NCBI GenBank assembly: GCA_028279555.1 | Contig: JANQNO010000006.1 | Span: 278,864-342,863, forward strand | Source of the DNA: Sphingorhabdus sp. | Lineage (GTDB): Bacteria; Pseudomonadota; Alphaproteobacteria; Sphingomonadales; Sphingomonadaceae | Reading direction: 5' to 3' | Length of the DNA: 64,000 nt | Part shown: positions 50,801 to 56,687 of the stretch, in pieces | Layout: each line of letters begins with the position of its first letter | How positions within the stretch are numbered: position 1 is the first letter of the stretch | Made by a program: the position numbers and the translations under genes | The notes under the pieces: generated by a model | Seen by the model: the letters and a program-made list of their open reading frames with translations, nothing else | What the model was told of the DNA's origin: nothing | Database searches by the model: none

Positions 50801-52872
50801 GCATTGCTGGTCAGCAACTTGGAGATCGCCAGAGACGCAATTTGTGCGGTATTCGTAACAATCGGGCCAGCGGTGACCTGTGTGGTTACTTCATCGCTCT
50901 GGGTCGAAGCGGTATTGCTGATCGAACCTGTATCCATATCGGATTGCTGGACGCTGTAGCTTCCAGTGAGCACGCAGGTCGCACCGGGTGCGAGCGTCGC
51001 GCATGTTTCGCTATTGGGCGTGATCAGCGGATCGGAAACGACGACATTATTTTGCGAGACATTGCCGTCATTGGTCGCGGTGATGGTGTAGATCAGCGTA
51101 TCGCCCAGCGTGATATCGCCCGAGCTATCTTCATCAGCATTGCTGGTGAATGCCTTGCTCAGAGAAAGCGAAGGTGCGGCGTTAAATGTCGTGACCGTGG
51201 GGTCGGAATCATTGGTGCCATCATCATCCGATATATCCGTGACATCATCGCTGCCTGCGGTGCTGTCTCCGGCTGCCGTCGCGGAGTTGCTGATCGACCC
51301 TGCATCGACATCCGCCTGATCGAGCGTGTAGCTGCCGGTTATGGTTGTGGTATCACCGGGCGCTATAGGATCGACCAGCGTCCAGCTTGTTCCCGCAAAG
51401 CTGGCAATCGCCGCGTCGGTGGTGCTGGTGATGCTGTTCGCCCCGGCATGGGTCAGCGTATCAGCAACCTCGATATTGCCGATGGTGACATCGCCAATAT
51501 TTTCGACCGTGATCGACCAATCGACGATATCGCCCGCCGCTGTAGGCGTGGTTGCCGTCACGTCCGATTTGATCACCTCCAGGCCCGCCGTGCCAAACAG
51601 GCTGGCATCTGCCGAAAAAGTGCCGGTGATATTGTTGATTGTCTGATCCGAGGTGATCGAACCGGTATCCACCGTATTTGTAACGATGCTGGGATTGGCT
51701 GAGTCTATGGACAGTCCGGGAAATTCGACGGCCCGGAAATGGATACGCAGCGTGGCGCTATCCCCGACGCAGAGCTTTCCGACATTCCAGTTGCCGGTCG
51801 CGTCATCATAGCTGCCACCCGATGGTGAGGGATACATCGCCGAACCGGGAAATTGCGGATTGGCGCAGGTTGCGTCGCTGGTGAAATTTCCGCCCACAAC
51901 GCCGCCAACCAGTATCTCGTTCGACACAAATTCCAGCCCGGTGGGCAATATATCCGGTATCACTAGATTGGTGAGCGCGGAAGGCCCACCTATGTTGGAG
52001 ATCTGGATATCGAAAAAGGCTTCATCGCCGGGCTGTAGATTACCAGCATTGCTGATGCTCTTGACGATATCGAGCCTTTGAGTTTCGAGTGCGGTACCAA
52101 AACCGAAAGCTTCACGTGCATTGCCGGCAACTGCCGCCAGATTGAGGTTGATCGCGCCAACCGGTACATCTACCGACCAATCAAGGTTCAGATTTTGGAT
52201 AATACCATTCTGTTCAAATGTTGTCGGTTTTCCGACAACAACCGTGTTCAACTCTCCATCAGGATCATTGACGACCGGCAATTCGCCCGTATCGCCAGCA
52301 GGCCAGTCCCAATCGATAGAATAGGAGTCAAAAGCCGAAGCGGTATTGTTGAAGCCGCCATTCCCGCGGATCTGAAGCTTGTAGATGAGATCGGTATCAT
52401 TCATCACCACATTGAAACTGGAACTGGTGAAGGTAAAATTGGCGTTGCTGACTCCGGTCGGGTCAAAGTGGAAACCGATAAAGCCGGAATCCGGGTTAAA
52501 TCTGGTTATGTCGTAGGTTCGGTTCGCGGTTGCCGTGAACGACCAGGTGCCTTCAAAAGTGGTGGGATCGCCATTGGTATCGACGTTGCAACTGACAGTG
52601 TGCGTCGCCTGATTGCTGCCGGTTGTCGTGGTGCAGCCATTCGATCCCGGCGTATGCAGGAAGGTCTGCGCCGAAAGCTGCGCTGGCAAGATCAGCACCA
52701 GGACTGTCAAGACCAGCAGCACAAGGAACAGATAGGATGATAATAGCGACCGGCCTCGACCGGCGCCTTTCTTCCCATCGCGCGAGCGGACCGGGATGTG
52801 CCGGGCCGTTCTTACCGTGGGCCGCGCCGTATCTTTCCCGTCAATCAGTTCTGATTTTTTGACCTGTAACAA
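41863..52872 (-). CDS. Giant DUF11-repeat adhesin-like surface protein
   Basis: A 3669-residue exported protein. A long basic N-terminus (about 43 residues) precedes a hydrophobic export signal ending LPAQLSAQ. A beta-rich N-terminal domain and a first DUF11-like domain run to about residue 560. Residues 560-3070 hold 22 repeats of about 110 residues (DUF11-type, opening SLxLxKxLTSNADED and with LTYTVTATNDGNVT). Two SdrD B-like segments follow (ISGIVFNDSNGD and GKVFEDRNGNGYQDDGEPGI), and the C-terminus resembles a short OmpA-like domain (DASFEAGSDVLRQSVAARLPEV). Such proteins are surface adhesins or matrix proteins; I infer this here. The start TTG/ATG at 52872 is accepted from the ORF track; a later start near the signal is possible. 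The barrel-protein gene follows by overlap. Confidence 0.85.
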   Translation of the reverse strand: MLQVKKSELIDGKDTARPTVRTARHIPVRSRDGKKGAGRGRSLLSSYLFLVLLVLTVLVLILPAQLSAQTFLHTPGSNGCTTTTGSNQATHTVSCNVDTNGDPTTFEGTWSFTATANRTYDITRFNPDSGFIGFHFDPTGVSNANFTFTSSSFNVVMNDTDLIYKLQIRGNGGFNNTASAFDSYSIDWDWPAGDTGELPVVNDPDGELNTVVVGKPTTFEQNGIIQNLNLDWSVDVPVGAINLNLAAVAGNAREAFGFGTALETQRLDIVKSISNAGNLQPGDEAFFDIQISNIGGPSALTNLVIPDILPTGLEFVSNEILVGGVVGGNFTSDATCANPQFPGSAMYPSPSGGSYDDATGNWNVGKLCVGDSATLRIHFRAVEFPGLSIDSANPSIVTNTVDTGSITSDQTINNITGTFSADASLFGTAGLEVIKSDVTATTPTAAGDIVDWSITVENIGDVTIGNIEVADTLTHAGANSITSTTDAAIASFAGTSWTLVDPIAPGDTTTITGSYTLDQADVDAGSISNSATAAGDSTAGSDDVTDISDDDGTNDSDPTVTTFNAAPSLSLSKAFTSNADEDSSGDITLGDTLIYTITATNDGNVSQNNVVVSDPLITPNSETCATLAPGATCVLTGSYSVQQSDMDTGSISNTASTQSDEVTTQVTAGPIVTNTAQIASLAISKLLTSNADEDSSGDVSLGDTLTYTVTATNDGNVTQADVVVSDAMITPNSETCTQTSPGADCVLTGTYVVTQSDVDTGSISNTGSAQSNEVTTAVTDSLVTPTQAASPSLAIAKAVTGNADEDASGDVSVGDTLTYTVTATNDGNITQNGVVVSDALITPSSQTCATLAPSADCVLSGSYQITQADADAGQISNTASVQSDEVTTPAAVGPVTTSVAQNPALSISKSLTSNADEDSSGDISVGDTLTYTVTASNDGDVTLSNMVVSDAKITPSSNSCASVAPAGSCVLTGSYVVTQGDVDAGSISNTGSVTTTEVPGPTTTPPVTTPTQNATPSLALTKILASNADEDNSGDITLGDTLTYTVTATNDGNVTQNNVVVSDPLITPNSQTCATLAPAATCVLTGSYSVQQSDMDAGAISNSASVQSDEVTTPVTAGPVVTNVAQNASLAIAKALTSNADEDGSSDVSVGDTLTYTVTATNNGNITLNNVVVSDAKTTPNSQTCATLAPGADCVLSGTYVVTQAEIDAGSVDNSGSVTSTEVPGPINTPVLNTPTQAGNPSFAIAKAVTANADEDGSGTVTLGDTLTYTVTATNDGNLTLNNVVVSDTLITPNSQTCASVAPGESCMLTGTYQVSLADADAGQISNTASVQATKFSTPVTTSLVTPVLSTPAFTITKDVDTASISAPATLGYTITVTNSGNVSLTTPALTDALSQDGNSLTLTSGPTFTGGDDDSDGEIDPGESWTYAANYAATQANIDDGNDIINIATLDTDQLAPASDSATTTIGAAPALTISKADVTAAVPAQAGDRVDWEITVDNSGNVSLSGVTLTDTLTNGDGAVLALTSGPTLRAATDGDGDGEIDINESWIFDASYILTQADVDSGSVTNAVSVVTNEVAGPTAAPNPPVTTIAGAPSLSIAKVQSGNADEDGSGTITLGDTLTYTITATNSGNTTQNNVVVSDPLITPDSQTCAAVAPGATCTLTGSYQVAVEDADSGQVTNTASAESDEVTTPVTAGPITTNVAQNPALTVIKTDVTPAAPSAAGDTASWEISVANTGNVSLTGVSLNDVLTDGDGSVLALTSGPSLRVTTDGDGDGEIDPGENWIYDASYTLTQSDIDSGSITNSVTVSTTELPGPTPAPNPPVTTINAVPAFTIAKDVDTANITAPATLGYTIAVTNSGNVSLTNPALTDNLTQDGSALVLTSGPALNAGDTDSDGEIDPGETWSYSASYAANQADIDNGNDIINSATFSADQVTAASDNAVTSITINPALSITKSAPFNADEDGSGDISLGDTLTYIVTATNDGNVSLTNVEVTDSKTTPASQSCASVAPGATCVLTGTYTVTQADVDAGSISNSGSITSTEVPGPTTTPPVVTTTTPADSSLTLNKALTSNADEDGSATISLGDTLTYMITATNDGNVTQDNVVVTDSKTTPGSRTCASVAPGATCILTGVYQVSQDDVDTGNISNTGSVTSTLITTPVTTNPVITDIPQSAVLSLAKLLTSNADEDSSGDISLGDTLTYTITATNDGNVTQSNVVVADPKITPDSQICATLAPGATCVLTGTYQVSLADADAGEVSNTASVQSDEITTPIATQPVITAVSTNAALSLVKSSPVNADEDSSGDISVGDTLTYTVTATNDGNVSLTDVVVSDAKIMPSSRTCATIAPGETCVLTGTYSVSQTDVDGGVISNSASVTSVEVPGPTITPPVTTITQEKMPSIALAKILANNADGDGSGDISVGDVLTYRVTATNDGNVTLNDVTVGDQKITPNTENCATLAPGASCVLTGNYTVSQADVDAGSVSNSATVTSPDIADPVTTPPVVTATQKGDPSLALAKQLTSNADEDGSGDISLGDTLTYTVIATNDGNVTLTGVVVSDDKIDPSSISCASLAPAQTCVLTGSYQVTQADIDGGSISNTASVTSTEVPGPTTTPPVVTPTQTGDPSLTLDKVLASNADEDTSGDVSAGDTLTYTVTATNDGNVTLSDVTVLDDKISPDSKTCAALAPGATCVLTGSYTVSQTDIDSGSISNTASATSPSLPQPVTVPPLTTVTQDRDPSLALTKILASNADEDTSGDITLGDTLTYTVTATNDGNVTQHNVLVSDNRITPDSQTCASVAPGAMCVLSGTYRVTLEDADAGEVRNSASAQSDEVATPVTAGPLVTAVESTPMLTLVKSDPVNADEDGSGDISLGDTLTYTITATNEGNASLTGVTITDDKITPSSTSCPALVPAEACVLSGSYQVSQADIDAGSVTNSASVISDDIPDPVTTPPVVTATQPARRALSLDKSLAGNADGDGSGDISLDDLLTYRIAATNNGNVTLNNVVVSDNKTMPSSQTCATLAPGAACVLTGSYQVTLTDTDAGEVRNIANAAADMIADPVRAELILEVARAGSISGIVFNDSNGDQIAQDDEQRLPGWIVEIIREENSQSAASASSSANTGNAEGQAQIIAHTTTNTDGYYEFTGLRLGSYQLRFRNPVNDVLYGDISGLELTGGNLTVDQNLPIDPSGVFYDAVTRAPVQGVVATLVNRDGNPLPDVCFIDISQQNQLSDGSGFYRFDIVPGAASSCPVGETEYRIVFDAPGNFSDNPSTVIAVQDGPLNPPAGVGPFLVALQSTAPAAGEDTTYYLSFVLGSGDRDIINNHIPLDPFSDRGPLMVTKSSIKRSVSVGELVPYTITVRNNENVQRAGVDVIDVIPPGFKYVQGSAVVAGVASEPLQASRELRWEDQIIPANDSVEYSLTMVVGAGVTGGDRVNIGFARASIDGAEVSNRGQAVVSILPSAIFDCAEIIGKVFEDRNGNGYQDDGEPGIANARLATVNGQLITTDQYGRYHITCAAVPDARIGSNYVLKLDKRSLPAGYEVTTENPRAIRLTRGKVSKLNFGVKAAGHVAVDISDASFEAGSDVLRQSVAARLPEVLKGAEANNPIVRIAYQMSEAESVDLAKARTAAASKAILAIFAGNGGTEPIIEVDISRQRPEAPEGDDQ
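43700..51170 (-). repeat. Array of 22 DUF11-type repeats with EF-hand-like loops
   Basis: Inside the giant adhesin gene, 22 coding repeats of about 330-345 bp follow each other. Eighteen begin with NADEDxSGDxSxGD or a close variant. Four (the DVDT and DVT types) lack this start but carry SDGEIDPGE or GDGEIDINE near the middle instead. The 12-residue loops, for example DEDGSGDISLGD and DTDSDGEIDPGE, fit the EF-hand calcium loop pattern with acidic residues at positions 1, 3, 5 and 12 and usually Gly at 6. The 18 NADED repeats also carry two cysteines eight residues apart (C-x8-C). The boundaries given are approximate. Confidence 0.9.
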
Positions 52873-53209
52873 AATTCTGCCCCTTGCATGTAATTCGGTT
52901 CATGGCTTTGTCGGGTGACAGAATGAAAATCAGATTTAGTGGTTAATTATTTACTTATCATTTTCGAATGATCGCAGTTTATAGGACTATCTTTTGTCCA
53001 TATCGGATATATTATTTATATTATACTTTATTTTTATAGATATAATTCTGGGTAACAATGGCAAGCTTCATCCAGAATGGATGATTAGGCTCGTCGCCAT
53101 GACAATACTCATTTGTTTGAGTGCCGCTGCATGCCTTGAAATACGGCCGGGATGCAGCCGACAAGACATGGCAGCGGCCTGCATCATACCCGGAGACTGT
53201 CAGAAAAAC

Positions 53210-53259
53210 TGGAGCGGGCTAGGCGATTCGAACGCCCGAACCCAACCTTGGCAAAATCG
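53210..53259 (-). repeat. Partial tRNA-like sequence (3' half, Gly-GCC-like)
   Basis: Read on the minus strand it gives a loop TTGCCAA (anticodon GCC) with a weak stem CGATT / GGTTG, a sound T-arm GGGCG TTCGAAT CGCCT, and the acceptor 3' strand AGCCCGC followed by T and CCA. No matching 5' acceptor strand, expected as GCGGGCT, is found upstream. It is therefore not a working tRNA gene. Pieces containing only the 3' half of a tRNA are what integration into tRNA genes leaves behind, but no integrase is in the window. Confidence 0.55.
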
Positions 53260-53340
53260 AAAGATGGTTGAACATGGTAGCGATCGCTGAAACTTCTCAG
53301 CAGGTTAGGTGAACATACTAACCCATAATATCGCGCCATC

Positions 53341-53366
53341 TGTTACCTAAAAGGCCTTAGGTAACA
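53341..53366. promoter_or_regulatory. 26-bp palindrome, copy 1 (adhesin side)
   Basis: The arms TGTTACCTAA and TTAGGTAACA are perfect reverse complements around AAGGCC. It lies about 470 nt upstream of the giant adhesin start and 111 nt beyond the stop of the secreted-protein cluster. It matches copy 2 at 61329-61354 in 23 of 26 positions. There is no T-run on either side, so it is not a terminator. An operator for a dimeric regulator is the simplest reading. Confidence 0.65.
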
Positions 53367-53477
53367 TCCCCAATAATGCTAAAAATTATTATGCCCAACC
53401 GCTCATGGGTTTGAGGATCAACATCTGCAATATCCCGGAAACAGACCTAAAATATCGCTTTTCCGCCCAATCGATTG

Positions 53478-54434
53478 TCAGTACGATTTGCGCTGAACAC
53501 CGCCCGGTCCCAAGGGTTTGCAAGTGTAGGTTCCACTTTCAGAAAAATGCCGTAACAATTTGCCTGCCGGACTCCGAACATAGAACATGAAGCCCATTGT
53601 TTTCTTGGGTGGCGAGCCCGTGCCAAAATTGGCGTCTGACCAGTCGACAGGAAAATCGGCTATATACTGGACTTCATCGCCCGGCGACGCTTTCACCTCC
53701 TGATGCCCGCCGGTCCAATTCCGTCCGCGAAAATGCACTTGCCCCGAGAAAGGAGCTACCCAGGTGGCGTTGACCGCCAAGCGGATTTTGGTGGGGCAGA
53801 TATAGCCATTCATCACCTGGTCGCCATGCTGGCCTGAGAGAAACTGGAAAGGCCTGAACTTCACAACAGGTTGAGGGTTGCTGCGGCGCGGTTTGCCAGA
53901 GGCGGAAGTTTCGCCTTCCTCAACCTTCCAGGTGGTTTCGACATTGCCGCCCTTTGCTGCCTGAGCCGGGCGGATGTTCTTATATGTAATGCCGAGCGAT
54001 TGCAGAGGGCTGCCATCATCGCCCAGCTTTTTCATATCCCTCCGCTTGCCGGTGACAACGCCTTCGAGAAGGTATCTTTTTTCCGTCCCATCCTTCCTCA
54101 TCACCACCAGCGCCGAGCGGCGTTTGGCCTTGGCAAGGCGGCCATCTTTCAGGGGTTTTCTGTAAACAATGGTAACGGTCCCGGGGCCGGACAGAGATTT
54201 TGGAAAAGCCGATTGCGTCAGGCCCCAGCTCCAGGACAGGACGTCAATTTCATCCGTATGATCGTCGCTTTTGTTTTGCGTGCCTGAAAATTTCACATAG
54301 CCCTCTGCCAAAGCGGGCGGCGCAGCGGCAACGGAGCCGAAAAAGCAAAGAGCCGCCAGCGCAAAAAACGCTTTCTTGCTACTGCCCCTGAATATTGCCG
54401 CCGGCCTGATCGATACTGCTTCGAACTTCCACAT
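53478..54434 (-). CDS. Exported protein, Hcp-like domain plus shared C-terminal domain
   Basis: A 318-residue protein with a long N-terminal signal (hydrophobic KAFFALAALCFFGSVAAAPPALA). Residues of about 43-150 resemble the Hcp tube-protein family of type VI secretion (YVKFSGTQNKSDD, DEIDVLSWSWGLTQS, KRYLLEGVVTGKR). The C-terminal part (about 205-312) is the cysteine-bounded domain shared with the proteins at 55645 and 56688: YICPTKIRL, PFSGQVHFRGRNW and YTCKP. No other type VI genes are present and the signal peptide points to Sec export, so the Hcp-like fold is probably used differently here. ATG 54434 has AGGAG at 7 nt and is preferred to 54479. It is the last gene of the six-gene run. 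Confidence 0.65.
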   Translation of the reverse strand: MWKFEAVSIRPAAIFRGSSKKAFFALAALCFFGSVAAAPPALAEGYVKFSGTQNKSDDHTDEIDVLSWSWGLTQSAFPKSLSGPGTVTIVYRKPLKDGRLAKAKRRSALVVMRKDGTEKRYLLEGVVTGKRRDMKKLGDDGSPLQSLGITYKNIRPAQAAKGGNVETTWKVEEGETSASGKPRRSNPQPVVKFRPFQFLSGQHGDQVMNGYICPTKIRLAVNATWVAPFSGQVHFRGRNWTGGHQEVKASPGDEVQYIADFPVDWSDANFGTGSPPKKTMGFMFYVRSPAGKLLRHFSESGTYTCKPLGPGGVQRKSY

Positions 54435-54516
54435 TTCATTTCTCCTCGAAATAGCTGCTTCAAAAAAGTTGTTATGCATCTGTCGCGCCGATTGATTCAG
54501 CGTGCCTATGGGCAGG

Positions 54517-55119
54517 TCACTCTCGCTGCGCTCCTGATGGCATCGGGCTGCAAATGACCCTCACCGTCAACCTCTGCGGATGTGCCTCCCTTACGCGCGT
54601 TTTCGTGCTGTAGCCGCTCCTCGGCCAGCGCCTTTTCTCGCGAACATCCCAGACGGCAATGGCGGAAACGGTGTAAGCGGAATGGCGCATCAATGTGCCG
54701 CCAACCCTGAGAAATTGCCTGCGCGCATTGCCGCCGCGGCGTTTGATCTCATCATTGCAAAGGCGAACGGGCGAAAGCTTCATCGACGGATTGACCCACG
54801 CGGCGACGTCCATGACCGGAACGCTGTAGGTATCGACCCGGCTGCCCGTGAACTGACCGCTATCCAGACTGACCAATGTTTCGCCAATGCGCAGCAATGC
54901 ATCGCGTTGGCGCACCATGTTTTTGGGTCGTTCGATGGTTACGCCCAGCTTATAGCTGATCAGCCGGTTGGAAACGCGCGTATATTCGGTGCCATTTCCT
55001 ACCACGATTATTGACGGAACCGGCGAGTATATATTGATTTCAACCGTCTCGGCCTGTGCAATGCCAGGCGCGAAGACGGCGGCGCAGATACAGCAGAAGA
55101 TATTGCGAGGAGAGCGCAT
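54517..55119 (-). CDS. Exported cluster protein, N-terminal-type domain only
   Basis: A 200-residue exported protein: MRSPRNIFCCICAAVFAPGIAQA is the signal peptide. The mature part is the domain shared by four genes of this cluster: VPSIIVVGNGTEYTRV, then PVMDVAAW, LSPVRLCNDEI, FLRVGGTLMRHSAYTVSAIAVW and a closing VRVICSP. The two conserved cysteines (LCNDE and VxC) probably form a disulfide. The longer ORF-track start at 55218 overlaps the previous gene and was rejected in favour of ATG 55119, 23 nt after that gene's stop. I find no match to a named family; the function is unknown. Confidence 0.65.
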   Translation of the reverse strand: MRSPRNIFCCICAAVFAPGIAQAETVEINIYSPVPSIIVVGNGTEYTRVSNRLISYKLGVTIERPKNMVRQRDALLRIGETLVSLDSGQFTGSRVDTYSVPVMDVAAWVNPSMKLSPVRLCNDEIKRRGGNARRQFLRVGGTLMRHSAYTVSAIAVWDVREKRRWPRSGYSTKTRVREAHPQRLTVRVICSPMPSGAQRE

Positions 55120-55142
55120 CTCAATCGATCCGAAACGCCCGT

Positions 55143-55589
55143 CTAACCCGGCGGCAAGGCATCGTCGGGATCCCAGGTCGAAATGATGATGATGCAGCCG
55201 CTTCCCACACCCGAGCAAACAGTGTTCTTGCCAACCTTGGTTGCTTTCATCGTGACAGTGAGATCGCGCGCCGGACGCCCAGGGACAGCGAAGTTATTGG
55301 TCGAGATGATTTCGGTCAGCGATGCACGATCGATCAGGCATCTCTTCTTTTGCCCATTGCGGCTTTGGACCCGCGTTATCTTGAACGCGCCCTTGCCAGG
55401 AACCGACAGCTTGTATTTGCCGCGTTTCTGCTCGATCGCTTTCGAGCTGATATAGCGGCTGTCGGGCGCGCTTCTCACCTCCTTTTTCGCCTCGGAGGCA
55501 GTCACGGCCATGCTCGCTAGGGCGATGCAAGCGAAGGCAGAACCGGCGGCAAATTTGCGGCTTGTCAGCGACCGAAATTTGATGGGCAT
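55143..55589 (-). CDS. Exported cluster protein without the shared domains
   Basis: A 148-residue exported protein. The signal peptide is MPIKFRSLTSRKFAAGSAFACIALASMAVTAS. The mature part is basic and contains KYKLSVPGKGAFKITRV, KRCLIDRASL and VCSGVGSGCIIII. The three cysteines of the mature part could give one disulfide and one free thiol. It shows neither the LCNDE domain nor the ICPT domain of its neighbours, so it is unrelated or strongly diverged. ATG 55589 has AAAGGAGC upstream and is chosen over 55610. It sits in the middle of the co-directional run and is probably co-expressed. Confidence 0.6.
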   Translation of the reverse strand: MPIKFRSLTSRKFAAGSAFACIALASMAVTASEAKKEVRSAPDSRYISSKAIEQKRGKYKLSVPGKGAFKITRVQSRNGQKKRCLIDRASLTEIISTNNFAVPGRPARDLTVTMKATKVGKNTVCSGVGSGCIIIISTWDPDDALPPG

Positions 55590-55644
55590 TCTATTGCTCC
55601 TTTGTCGCATAATGATCGATATCGATAGGAAGATGTGCAGCGCT

Positions 55645-56673
55645 TCAGGGTTTCCTGCATTTGATGGTGACCTTTTTCTCGATCACCTGTTTCTCGACAT
55701 TGCGCTGATTGAGCACATGCAGTTTTACCGTCAGACGTTTCGTCTTGTTTTTCCGTCCGCCCAATTGCCACTGCAATGGATAGCTGGCGACAGCCCCCGT
55801 TCTGCTGAATGCATTCAGCTTGATTGGTGTTTTCTTTGATTTCCAGCCTTTGACTGAGAAATATACATCGCCGGTAAATTCGCGGCGCCCTTTGATCTGA
55901 CTTTCCAGCCGGAGCCTCGCAGGACACAGGAAATTCCCTGCCGCCAGAAATCTCTTCGGTGTAGATAGGATTTTTGCGCCGATGGGTTTCTTCCTGGCCT
56001 GCTTTTCCATGACCGCGCCCATATCAACACGCGTCGTGCTCGTTTCGGTCGCTTTCTTCGCCTTGTTGCCGATCGGATTGCATTTGACGTAAACCGTGGT
56101 CATGATCTTGGGAGAGTCGAAGGTCCGGTAATAGGTGGGATCGAAGCGACCTACCCTGTTTTCCTTCAGCAACCATTTTGCGCTGGCTCTAACTTCATAG
56201 GCGGAATGTCTAAGAATGGTGCCACCATTTTTCAGGAATTTCTTTCGCGCGCTTCCTTTCTGATAGCTGAGTTCATCGTTGCACAATTTTATCGGCGACA
56301 CGCGCTCATTCACAGCTCTCCATGCGCGAAGATCCATGACTGGCGTGGTAATTTTGTGAACCTCATGCGCCAGAACATTGTCGACATCGGCATAGTGATT
56401 TTCGACAAATATCTTGCCGGTCGCCCTTTGCCCTGTTTTCGGTTTTCTGCCCTTGAGAATAAAGAAGAAATCGAGCTGTTTGGTGACCACGGTATCGTAG
56501 CCGCCGCCATGGCCGTCCACCACAATCACGGGCGTTTTATACCTGTCGAAGCCTGCTTTTTCGACGGGCGCTTTAACCTGTGTAACCGGGGGCAGTTCCG
56601 GAAGGCCAGCCATAACCGCCACCGGCAAGGAGGCTCCCGCCAAGGCCAATACTCCGCATACTAGATATCGCAT
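55645..56673 (-). CDS. Exported cluster protein, N-domain plus C-domain
   Basis: A 342-residue exported protein. The signal peptide is MRYLVCGVLALAGASLPVAVMAG. The N-domain (about 45-200) has VIVVDGHGGGYDTVV, VMDLRAW, VSPIKLCNDEL, FLKNGGTILRHSAYEVRASAKW and VYVKCNP. A basic linker (KKATETSTTRV) follows. The C-domain (about 235-342) has NFLCPARLRLES, REFTGDVYFSVKGW and VTIKCRKP. Both domains are bounded by a cysteine pair. GGGAGG precedes ATG 56673. It lies 14 nt after the stop of the next upstream gene, so coupling is likely. No known family was recognised. Confidence 0.7.
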   Translation of the reverse strand: MRYLVCGVLALAGASLPVAVMAGLPELPPVTQVKAPVEKAGFDRYKTPVIVVDGHGGGYDTVVTKQLDFFFILKGRKPKTGQRATGKIFVENHYADVDNVLAHEVHKITTPVMDLRAWRAVNERVSPIKLCNDELSYQKGSARKKFLKNGGTILRHSAYEVRASAKWLLKENRVGRFDPTYYRTFDSPKIMTTVYVKCNPIGNKAKKATETSTTRVDMGAVMEKQARKKPIGAKILSTPKRFLAAGNFLCPARLRLESQIKGRREFTGDVYFSVKGWKSKKTPIKLNAFSRTGAVASYPLQWQLGGRKNKTKRLTVKLHVLNQRNVEKQVIEKKVTIKCRKP

Positions 56674-56687
56674 CGACTACCTCCCAG

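Larger units (their letters stand above)
52873..53477. other. Non-coding region upstream of the giant adhesin gene
   Basis: A 605-nt region without a convincing gene. It holds an AT-rich island (about 52920-53050, with runs such as TATTATTTATATTATAC) far below the GC of the rest of the window. It also holds GGTAACA at 53051, a partial tRNA-like sequence (53210-53259), TTAGGTGAACA at 53304 and a perfect palindrome (53341-53366). The likely promoter of the adhesin gene is in the AT-rich part. The track ORF 52994-53290 starts with TTG and runs through the tRNA-like piece, so I do not accept it. Confidence 0.6.

Noticed and set aside
43700-51170. Possible CRISPR array or DNA-level tandem repeat
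   Set aside because: The repeats are about 330 bp, coding, and diverged at the DNA level; no short direct repeats with unique spacers are seen.
50842-51702. 286-residue plus-strand ORF within the adhesin
   Set aside because: Antisense of repeat coding; similar open antisense frames recur at the same phase in every repeat, which explains the length.
52994-53290. 98-residue plus-strand ORF upstream of the adhesin
   Set aside because: It begins with TTG in the AT-rich region and reads through the tRNA-like piece (NWSGLGDSNARTQP is the usual translation of an antisense tRNA), with no ribosome-binding site I trust.
53341-53366. Palindrome as a rho-independent terminator
   Set aside because: The hairpin is strong but no T-run follows on either strand, and the same sequence recurs at 61329.
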